The notes below the pieces were generated by a model that saw nothing but the letters and a program-made list of their open reading frames with translations, did no database searches and was not told the origin of the DNA. Shown here one piece after another: positions 46,171-52,765 of a stretch of DNA of 64,000 bases (position 1 is its first letter; every line of letters starts with the position of its first letter). The position numbers were made by a program, and so were the translations under genes. This DNA comes from Duganella qianjiadongensis (lineage in GTDB: Bacteria > Pseudomonadota > Gammaproteobacteria > Burkholderiales > Burkholderiaceae_D): assembly GCF_009857915.1 (NCBI RefSeq), contig NZ_WWCM01000003.1, positions 310,001-374,000 on the forward strand, read 5' to 3'.

Positions 46171-46697
46171 TCCACCACCTTCTTGACATCGATACGCTGC
46201 AGCCATTTGACGTGGCGCGGGCCGGTGCGCAGATCCTGCGCCGATATTAGTGCAATACGCCCCTCGTCGTCGCCCAGTGCGGCACCGTCTTTTTCGAGGT
46301 AAACCAGTACATCTTCGCTCAGCGCCGAATTGAACAGCTCCGACCAGGAGAACACGACGGCATAGCCGTCGCTGGCCGTGGCGATGATGATGGTCTTTTT
46401 GACGTCGTTATGGTCTTTGCTGACGATGCGGGCTTGCGCCAGCAGGTCGCGCAGGCGCACGCCGCGCAGCGTGCTGCTGACGCCATCGGGCTGGCGCTTG
46501 AGCGTCACGCTGGCCGGATGCTGCTGTACCAGCTGGCGCAGCGCAGGCAGATCGAGCGTCTGCGCCTGTTCCACCGCGCCCTGTACCGCCAGCGTGGTGC
46601 TGACGTAGCGGGCAGGATCACCCACTACAGGATGGGCTTGCAGGCTGCTGCTCAGGCAGAGCGCCAGCAGCAGAGTGAGAGGGCGTAGTGGTGACAT
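46167..46697 (-). CDS. exported molybdopterin-binding (SUOX-fold) domain protein
   Basis: This 176-aa protein has a signal peptide (RPLTLLLALCLSSSLQA). A compact oxidoreductase molybdopterin-binding domain follows: TLRGVRLRDLLAQARI, KKTIIIATASDGYAVVFSWSEL, VLVYLEKDG and GRIALISAQDLRTGPRHVKWLQRI. The mature protein contains no cysteine, so it cannot ligate molybdenum through Cys as sulfite oxidase does. It may bind a cofactor, an oxyanion or a metal complex in the periplasm. AAGGAG precedes the ATG. It is sandwiched between a TonB receptor (21-base gap) and a NifQ-like gene (4-base overlap). Confidence 0.82.
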   Translation of the reverse strand: MSPLRPLTLLLALCLSSSLQAHPVVGDPARYVSTTLAVQGAVEQAQTLDLPALRQLVQQHPASVTLKRQPDGVSSTLRGVRLRDLLAQARIVSKDHNDVKKTIIIATASDGYAVVFSWSELFNSALSEDVLVYLEKDGAALGDDEGRIALISAQDLRTGPRHVKWLQRIDVKKVVE

Positions 46698-46718
46698 CGG
46701 CTTTGCTCCTTGAGGTGA

Positions 46719-48719
46719 TTAATATTGATAGCTGAGCTGGGCAAACCACTGGCGGCCGGCGGAGGGGAAACCGTCGGCCAGCGCGTAATTGCGGTCGGCC
46801 AGATTGTTCACTCCCGTTTCCACACTGATCTGCCGGTTGGCGTGATAGGCGGCTTTGAGGTTGAGGGTGGTAAAGCCGGCCAGTTGCACACTGTTCGAGG
46901 CCCAGCGGCTGCTATTGGTTTCGCTAAATGCGCTGAACTCGGTGTCGCCGCGCGGGTGCAAGCGGACTTGCAGCAGCAGTTTCTGCTGCGGCACATCGGT
47001 GATGCGGGTGGCCGGAGTGCTGCGGTTTTTCAGGTCGAGATAGGTGTAGCTGGCACCGAGCCGTAGCAGGCTGGTCCAGTCATACTGGCCCTCCAGTTCC
47101 ATACCGGACATGCGCACCTGGCCGATATTCTGCATCTGCGCTTTATTGCCCACCACATTGGCCACGCTCTGGATCCGGTTGCTGATGTCGCTGTTGAACA
47201 GCGCTGCCTGCACGCTGGCGGCGCTGCCGAACTGGGCGCGATAGCCGATCTCGCTATGCGTTGCCACTTCCGGCTGGAGTGCGGGATTTTCGATATAGCT
47301 GCCCAGCCGCTGCGAGTAGCGATCTTTCAGTGTCGGCAGACGCGATTTGTGCGCCAGCGTGGCGTACAGGCGGCTGCTGGCGTCCAGGTCATGGAATAAA
47401 CCGGTCTGCCAGTCGTGCGCAGTTTTGCTTTGCGGCAGAGAATAGGGGTTGCCTGTGCTGTACACGGTGAGCGGTTGCAGCTGGTTGCTGGCCGCACCCA
47501 GCCCCAGCGTCCAGCTGGCGGCCAGCGCAATACTGTCTTCCAGCGTGTAGGAGCGCAAGCTGTCCTTGTAGATCGCCAGCGTGCTGGCGTTGGCATCGCG
47601 CTCTTCGTGGCGGTCGCGTTTTTCGTGTGCGCTCAGGCGTAGCGTGTGGCCTTGCCAGCGCAGCGATTCCAGTTCCAGTACGGCGCCTGTGGTCCAGTCG
47701 CTATAGATGCTGCGGCCGCTGCCCACGCTGCCCGCGCCTGCGGTTTTCAATATGCTGTAGCTGGCATTGGTGTAGCTATCGACTTCGTTGCCATAGTTAT
47801 CGTGATAGGCGCGCAGCTTCAGGGTTTCATGTGTGCCGAGAGCGGTACGGGAAATGAAATACAGGCTTTCCTTATCCCAGTAGGGCCATTGCCAGTAGCG
47901 TGCTGCTGCCGGATCAGTCGAAGGCGGCTGGCCTTTGACGCCGTGCTGCTGATAATAGCTGAGTGCGTATTCATCGCCGGCGCCGGGGAGCAAGCCCAGC
48001 TTCAGCGACAGTTTGCTATCGCGCCGGTAGGCATTGTTGCGCGCGCCGCCGTCTTCGGTCGCCGTGGGACGGAAACTGGATGCTAGCGGAAAACTATCGC
48101 TCTGGTCGTAGGCCAGACCCGCTTGCACATACCAGATTCCCTGCCGGCTGCCCAGATTGGCCGATGCCAGCTTTTGCTGGCCACTGGCCCAGCCGATACG
48201 GGCGTCGGCTTCGAGCGCCTGACGGGGGCGGCGCGATACCAGATTGATGGCGCCGCCCAGGGTATTGGCGCCGTATGCCATCGCGCTATAGCCTTTGGTG
48301 ACCTGAATGGCGGCCAGATCAGCGGTGCTGAAGCGGGCGAAATCCACATACCCGTCATACGGGACGTAGACGGGTATGCCGTCGATGTAAAGCGGTACCT
48401 GACGCGCATCGAAACCCCGCACGGCGATGGTTTTCTCGTTACGCGCATTGGTCGAGAGGGTGATGCCGGATAGCAGGTTCAGGGCATCGCCGACATTCTC
48501 GCGGTTGGCCTGGCGTATGCTGCCGATGTCGAGGCGGGACGCGACCTGATCGGACGACTGGCTGTCTGCCGGCTGGCGGCTGCCGATGACGTAGACGGTG
48601 CCTAGCTCGAAACTGTCGGGAGCGGCAGCTTGCTGGGCAAGGACAGGCTGGGCGAGACTGGCGGCGAATAATGCGGCAGCAGCAGCGAGGGGCGTTGCTT
48701 GGGAGCGGAAGACTGGCAT
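46719..48719 (-). CDS. TonB-dependent receptor of the ModE-associated operon
   Basis: This 666-aa outer-membrane receptor has a signal peptide ending near VLAQQ. The plug carries FELGTVYVIGSR, KTIAVRGFDARQVPLYIDG and YGANTLGGAINLVSRRP. The 22-stranded-type barrel ends in LSYQY with a C-terminal aromatic. It is shorter than the other receptors here and closer to the FepA/BtuB size class. No SD precedes the ATG, and a ModE-like site ends seven bases upstream. Downstream genes encode a SUOX-fold protein and a NifQ homologue, so a molybdenum complex (for example molybdate bound to a catechol chelator) is the best-supported ligand guess. This is inference. Confidence 0.9.
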   Translation of the reverse strand: MPVFRSQATPLAAAAALFAASLAQPVLAQQAAAPDSFELGTVYVIGSRQPADSQSSDQVASRLDIGSIRQANRENVGDALNLLSGITLSTNARNEKTIAVRGFDARQVPLYIDGIPVYVPYDGYVDFARFSTADLAAIQVTKGYSAMAYGANTLGGAINLVSRRPRQALEADARIGWASGQQKLASANLGSRQGIWYVQAGLAYDQSDSFPLASSFRPTATEDGGARNNAYRRDSKLSLKLGLLPGAGDEYALSYYQQHGVKGQPPSTDPAAARYWQWPYWDKESLYFISRTALGTHETLKLRAYHDNYGNEVDSYTNASYSILKTAGAGSVGSGRSIYSDWTTGAVLELESLRWQGHTLRLSAHEKRDRHEERDANASTLAIYKDSLRSYTLEDSIALAASWTLGLGAASNQLQPLTVYSTGNPYSLPQSKTAHDWQTGLFHDLDASSRLYATLAHKSRLPTLKDRYSQRLGSYIENPALQPEVATHSEIGYRAQFGSAASVQAALFNSDISNRIQSVANVVGNKAQMQNIGQVRMSGMELEGQYDWTSLLRLGASYTYLDLKNRSTPATRITDVPQQKLLLQVRLHPRGDTEFSAFSETNSSRWASNSVQLAGFTTLNLKAAYHANRQISVETGVNNLADRNYALADGFPSAGRQWFAQLSYQY

Positions 48720-48725
48720 GGGATG

Positions 48726-48749
48726 CGTTATATAGTTTTGTTTATAGCG
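48726..48749. promoter_or_regulatory. ModE-type operator, proximal copy
   Basis: CGTTATATA-GTTTTG-TTTATAGCG resembles the ModE pattern CGnTATATA-N6-TATATAnCG, with a perfect left half and one mismatch on the right. Within the site the minus strand reads TATAAA and TATATA, so it may overlap a -10 region. It ends seven bases before the receptor start codon, a repressor position. Confidence 0.6.
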
Positions 48750-48755
48750 GTAGTT

Positions 48756-48783
48756 AAAAAGAACCTCGTCTGGAAGGACGAGG
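48756..48783 (-). terminator. terminator-like hairpin between the two ModE-type sites
   Basis: On the minus strand CCTCGTC, a six-base loop and GACGAGG are followed by TTCTTTTT. It could end the transcript of the receptor gene at 49-52 kb. If the operon promoter lies upstream at 48868-48896, it could instead be a leader attenuator. Confidence 0.65.
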
Positions 48784-48811
48784 CAGCCGGACTCTATGCC
48801 GCGTTTTGCTT

Positions 48812-48839
48812 ATCGCTATGTACTCAAGTATATAACGAT
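48812..48839. promoter_or_regulatory. ModE-type operator, distal copy, near-perfect
   Basis: ATCGCTATGTA-CTCAAG-TATATAACGAT differs at one base from the ModE operator pattern as I know it (ATCGnTATATA, six bases, TATATAACGAT). ModE with bound molybdate represses or activates Mo-uptake and Mo-enzyme genes. The site lies 93 bases before the receptor start and between the operon and a -10-like TATAAT. This is the key regulatory evidence that the operon responds to molybdenum. Confidence 0.8.
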
Positions 48840-48867
48840 GGGTGCAGTCGTAGAGAATTCTGTGCCG

Positions 48868-48896
48868 ATTATAGAAAAGTCATGCCGGCTTTTCTA
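48868..48896 (-). promoter_or_regulatory. candidate sigma-70 promoter of the Mo-linked operon
   Basis: On the minus strand TAGAAA (48896-48891), a 17-base spacer and a perfect TATAAT (48873-48868) give a plausible promoter. It would start near 48861, placing the distal ModE-type site just downstream. A 9-base inverted repeat (ATAGAAAAG at 48871-48879 and CTTTTCTAT at 48889-48897) overlaps it. A promoter inside the proximal site is an alternative. Confidence 0.45.
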
Positions 48897-48936
48897 TGCG
48901 CCATAAGTGGGGATGGCGGGCAGCCCGACTGGCTAG

Positions 48937-48964
48937 GCCGGCTAGTTCGCAAGAACTAGCCGGC
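48937..48964 (-). terminator. stem-loop directly after the 49-52 kb receptor gene
   Basis: GCCGGCTAGTTC (48937-48948), a four-base loop and GAACTAGCCGGC (48953-48964) form a perfect 12-pair stem, nine bases beyond the receptor stop. There is no T-tract, so it may be a 3'-end stabiliser or factor-dependent end. Confidence 0.6.
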
Positions 48965-48972
48965 TGTGCTGC

Positions 48973-51939
48973 TTACAGGGTCACGCGCAGGCCCAGATAG
49001 TAGCGCCGGCCGATGGCGTCATAGGTCGAGCTATCCGTTTCCGTGCCGGGCTGGTTGCCGGGCAGGCCGGTGATGATGGGCGGTGCTTTGGCATTGAAGA
49101 TGTTGTCCATGCCCAGATACAGCTGCACGGCCTTGCGCAGGTCGTAAGTCAGCTGCACGTCGTGGTAGGTGCGCGATCCTACGCCTACCGTGCCGGGGGC
49201 AATGTTCAGGCTTTTCAGGAACTGGTCGTCGAGCGAGACAGGACCGTTATAGGTGGTGACCCAGTTGATACCTAGCTGCTTCCATTTATAGGCCAGATTC
49301 AGGCCGGCCCGGTTGCGTGGCGCATTGGTATTGTTGGCCGTGACTTCGCCCACATCGGAATTTTCCGGCGCTTCCGGTGTAGCCTTCTGCCACAGCTGGC
49401 GCAGCCAGGTCCAGCTCAGCCGTGCGCTCAGATCGCCGGGGCCCAGCTTGTCGGCCCATGAGGCGCTGACATCGACGCCTTCCGTGCCCAGCCCGCCGCT
49501 GTTGGTGACGCTCAGGTTGCTGTACTGGATGGAACCGGCGCTCAGATTACCCACTGGCGCAGGGCGGCGCACGATGAAGCTGCAGAAGGTTGGATTGTTG
49601 TGGTTGTAGCACTGGTCGAGCGCGTACTGGCGGTCGGTGGCGACGATGGCGTCGGCGATCCTGATCAGGAAGTAGTCGGCCGTGAAAGTGAACTTGCGCA
49701 GCATGGGGATGCCGCGTGGCGTCACCACCAGCCCGACAGTCGTGGAGCGGCCTTTTTCCGCCTTCAGACTGGGGTTGCCGCTGTTGTAGCCGCTGATGCC
49801 TTGCTGGTCGGCCTGATTGAGCGTGAATACGCCGCCATGGGCTGCCATGTTGGCGGCCACGCCGGGGGCATTGCGGCAGTTCAGCCCCAGCGCGCTGTTA
49901 TCGTTGATGCCGACGCCTTCACAGGGATCGACCAGCCCGTTGGGAAAGTCCTGGCTGGGCGCCGTGTACAGTTCGTTGATATTGGGTGCGCGGGTGGACT
50001 GGGCGCGCGTGCCGCGCAGTTTGATATCCTGCGTGAGCTGCCATTCGAGGCCGGCGTTCCAGCTGTTGGCGCTGCCCACGGTCGAGTAGTCGCCGTGGCG
50101 GAAGGTGCCGAGGAAGCTCAGTTCGCGCAGCCACGGCCTATCTTTGAGCAGCGGCACGCGCGCTTCCACAAAGGCTTCGCGCACGGTGAAATTGCCGTAG
50201 GTGGGCGGCAGCGCATTGCCGGCATTCTGCCCCGTCTGGGTGAGGGGATCGGGCACGGCGCTGGAATCTTCGTCGCGCCATTCCAGCCCCGCCGCAATGC
50301 CGATGGCTCCTGCGGGCAGGCCCGGCACTTCACCCGTCACGCTGGCGCCGGCCAGCTTCTGGGTAATCGCTGTTTCCAGCGAACCGGGCGCGGTGACGTA
50401 TTTGAGGGCGGCCGGGCTGATGCTGTTAAAGCCGAACAGGCTGATGGGCACGCAGCCTTCCGCCACGGCCGAACTATTGGCGCAGACGGGCGTGCCGCCG
50501 GGGCCGGGTATGGCTTCGAGCGCATTGCGCAGGCTGGCCACATTCACCTGTCCGGTGGAATTCTGGGCTTCCTTGGTTTTGCCGTAAGCCACAAAGGCTT
50601 CGTAGTTCCACTGGCCGAAGCTGCCCTTCATACCGGTGGCGAGGCGGAAGGTGTCGCGCTCGACGACGGAATGGCGCGGACCGAATTCACTGAGGCGGCG
50701 GGTAAAGAAATAATCGGGGATGCCGTCGCCATCGGTATCGCTGATGCGCTCGTACAGGTATTGCGGGATCAGGGGATTGCGCACCAGCACGCCGTTGACC
50801 ATGGCGCCGGCCGGCACCTGTCCGGACGGTTTGTACACCTGATCGGAACCGAGCGGGAAGGGCTCGATATTGGTAGCGACCCTGGACGACGCATAAGTAC
50901 CTTCGAAGAAAGCGCTGTGCTGGTCGTTGAAGGCCCAGTTGCCATTGGTGGCGAACAGGTAGCGTTCGACCGGCACGGCGATCAGGCGGAAAGCCGAGCG
51001 GTTGAAACCGGTGGCACCGTTGCCGGCAGCATCGTTGCCGTTCTGGTTCCACGGAATGATCTGGTTGTTGGCGTCAAAAGTGAAGTCCTCGGTATCGCCG
51101 AAAAAATGCCCTTGCGGCGCATAGCCGGAATAGTTGGGGCGGCGCGCCACAAACGCCAGTTCCGGATGGCCCTGGGTAATGGCGGAAGTCTGGTCCACGG
51201 CCGTGGCGGCGCGGTCGCGGCTGTAGACGGCGCCCTGTTTCGAGTAGCCGAAGTGGCCCATCAGATTGCTGGCGCTGTCACTGCTGGTAATGCCGAAGGT
51301 CAGCGCCAGTTTTTTCTTGAAGTCGTCATGCTGGTCGCTGCGCCCCGTCTGCGCATCGAGCAGCACGCCGTTGAAATTCTTTTTCAGGATGATGTTGATG
51401 ACGCCGGCCACGGCATCCGAGCCGTAGGTGGCCGAAGCGCCACCGGTCAGCAGTTCCACCCGTTCGATGAAGTCGGTGGGGATGGTGTTGAGGTCGACGG
51501 CGCTGTCGCCGGGCACGCCGGAAACGAAGCGGCGGCCGTTAACCAGCACCAGCGTGCGGCTGTCGCCCATATTGCGCAGGTTGACGGTGGTAACGCCGCC
51601 GCCCGAGGTGAGGAAATTGGAGTTGCCGCGGCTCAGAGTCGGCGTGCCCATGGTGGGATTTTTCTGCAATAAATCCTGCAGATTGGTGGCGCCCGAGGCG
51701 GCGATGTCGGCCGAACTGAGGATCTGCAAGGGCGAGGGCGAAGCAGCAGCCGGCGAGGCGATGCGTGAACCGGTGATCACCACTTTCTGCATGCTGTCGC
51801 TGGCAGGCGCTGGGCTGTCAGGGGTCTGTGCCAGTGCTGCGCTACCGGCGCAGACGCTGGCTGCGCCCAGACTGCCGAGGCAGAGCAGATACAGCGGACG
51901 GTGGCGTAGATCGTGGGTACATAAGACGGTCTGGTTCAT
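48973..51939 (-). CDS. large TonB-dependent receptor (VTGSRI type)
   Basis: This 988-aa receptor has a signal peptide (YLLCLGSLGAASVCAGSAALAQ). The TonB-box/plug segment follows (MQKVVITGSRIASPAAAS, RNMGDSRTLVLVNGRRFVSG, LTGGASATYGSDAVAGVINII), then a long barrel ending YYLGLRVTL. Around residue 400 a loop carries DTDGDGIPDYFF, a calcium-binding type Asp-rich motif. AGGAG precedes the ATG. An inverted repeat CCTGCAGC/GCTGCAGG (51969-51988) lies in the leader. It is on the same strand as the Mo-linked operon but separated by stem-loops, so a shared ligand is not implied. Ligand unknown. Confidence 0.92.
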   Translation of the reverse strand: MNQTVLCTHDLRHRPLYLLCLGSLGAASVCAGSAALAQTPDSPAPASDSMQKVVITGSRIASPAAASPSPLQILSSADIAASGATNLQDLLQKNPTMGTPTLSRGNSNFLTSGGGVTTVNLRNMGDSRTLVLVNGRRFVSGVPGDSAVDLNTIPTDFIERVELLTGGASATYGSDAVAGVINIILKKNFNGVLLDAQTGRSDQHDDFKKKLALTFGITSSDSASNLMGHFGYSKQGAVYSRDRAATAVDQTSAITQGHPELAFVARRPNYSGYAPQGHFFGDTEDFTFDANNQIIPWNQNGNDAAGNGATGFNRSAFRLIAVPVERYLFATNGNWAFNDQHSAFFEGTYASSRVATNIEPFPLGSDQVYKPSGQVPAGAMVNGVLVRNPLIPQYLYERISDTDGDGIPDYFFTRRLSEFGPRHSVVERDTFRLATGMKGSFGQWNYEAFVAYGKTKEAQNSTGQVNVASLRNALEAIPGPGGTPVCANSSAVAEGCVPISLFGFNSISPAALKYVTAPGSLETAITQKLAGASVTGEVPGLPAGAIGIAAGLEWRDEDSSAVPDPLTQTGQNAGNALPPTYGNFTVREAFVEARVPLLKDRPWLRELSFLGTFRHGDYSTVGSANSWNAGLEWQLTQDIKLRGTRAQSTRAPNINELYTAPSQDFPNGLVDPCEGVGINDNSALGLNCRNAPGVAANMAAHGGVFTLNQADQQGISGYNSGNPSLKAEKGRSTTVGLVVTPRGIPMLRKFTFTADYFLIRIADAIVATDRQYALDQCYNHNNPTFCSFIVRRPAPVGNLSAGSIQYSNLSVTNSGGLGTEGVDVSASWADKLGPGDLSARLSWTWLRQLWQKATPEAPENSDVGEVTANNTNAPRNRAGLNLAYKWKQLGINWVTTYNGPVSLDDQFLKSLNIAPGTVGVGSRTYHDVQLTYDLRKAVQLYLGMDNIFNAKAPPIITGLPGNQPGTETDSSTYDAIGRRYYLGLRVTL

Positions 51940-52105
51940 GCGCGGACTCCTGTAGTTGGCGAGGTCGGCCTGCAGCGCGGGCTGCAGGGCTGGCTGTACA
52001 AGGTGATCGCTAATAGACCAGACGGTGCGGATGGGAGTTCCGCGCGAGCTTGATATTTTTGCAGCGTGTTGTGCTGTCTCTGGCGTGCGCTGGTTAGTGC
52101 GGACG

Positions 52106-52145
52106 AAAAAAAACCGGAAGGGCCAGTAGCAGACCCCTTCCGGTT
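52106..52145 (-). terminator. intrinsic terminator after the Cache-domain gene
   Basis: On the minus strand AACCGGAAGGG and CCCTTCCGGTT (52145-52112) form an 11-pair stem followed by a run of T residues (to 52106). Confidence 0.92.
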
Positions 52146-52164
52146 GCTTGTAGAGCAGACAGGC

Positions 52165-52626
52165 TTATTTGTAGATGCCCGAGCCCACCAGCACATCATC
52201 GACTTTTTCGATGTAGCCGGATTTGCTTTCCACTGATTTGGTCACCGGATTAGGCCATTTGAAATCGACCCAGCCTTTGCCCTTGGTTTTGGCCAGATCG
52301 ACCATTTCCTTGATCATGGGTTTGCCTTCGTTATCTTTCAGATCGATCAGGCGTTTGCCCACCATCTTGGGATTGTTGCCGTGGGCGACGGCCACACCGT
52401 TCATGTCGTACACATAGATGTACATATCGCGGTCATGGAAAGTGGTATTGGCCGGATCCGAGATCGCGGCAAAGGCTTTTTCCTTGCCTTCGGACTTGAT
52501 CAGGGACACGGCTTTTTTCACCATGGCCATGGCTTCATCCGGGCTGCCTTTGTCGGCGGCATAGCTGTAAGTGGATGCGGCGAGCAGGGTAATACCCAGC
52601 GCGGCGGCGCGCAGTAAGGCTTTCAT
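52165..52626 (-). CDS. periplasmic single-Cache domain protein
   Basis: This 153-aa protein has a signal peptide (KALLRAAALGITLLAASTYSYA). A single sensor-type Cache domain follows: AMAMVKKAVSLIKSEGKEKAF, FHDRDMYIYVYDMNGVAVAHG, GKGWVDFKWPNPVT and KSGYIEKVDDVLVGSGIY. Such stand-alone Cache proteins bind small molecules in the periplasm and may serve a separate sensor. The ATG at 52626 has GAGGAG upstream; the frame extends to 52917 without support. A terminator follows, so it is a one-gene unit. Confidence 0.9.
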   Translation of the reverse strand: MKALLRAAALGITLLAASTYSYAADKGSPDEAMAMVKKAVSLIKSEGKEKAFAAISDPANTTFHDRDMYIYVYDMNGVAVAHGNNPKMVGKRLIDLKDNEGKPMIKEMVDLAKTKGKGWVDFKWPNPVTKSVESKSGYIEKVDDVLVGSGIYK

Positions 52627-52765
52627 GTAGTTTCTCCTCGTTTTATGGTTATGCAGAGGCGAGTGGCAGCGATGTTGTAGCCGCTGTCTCACGCCTGCAG
52701 TGCGAACCAGTGTAGACCAACTCTCGCTATTGTGCGAATCGGGAAGTTGGGTTGGAGCAACATTT

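Noticed and set aside
48720-48972. Molybdenum-cofactor riboswitch in the leader of the Mo-linked operon
   Set aside because: The leader contains simple hairpins only and is too short for the multi-stem Moco RNA. The ModE-type operators explain the regulation better.
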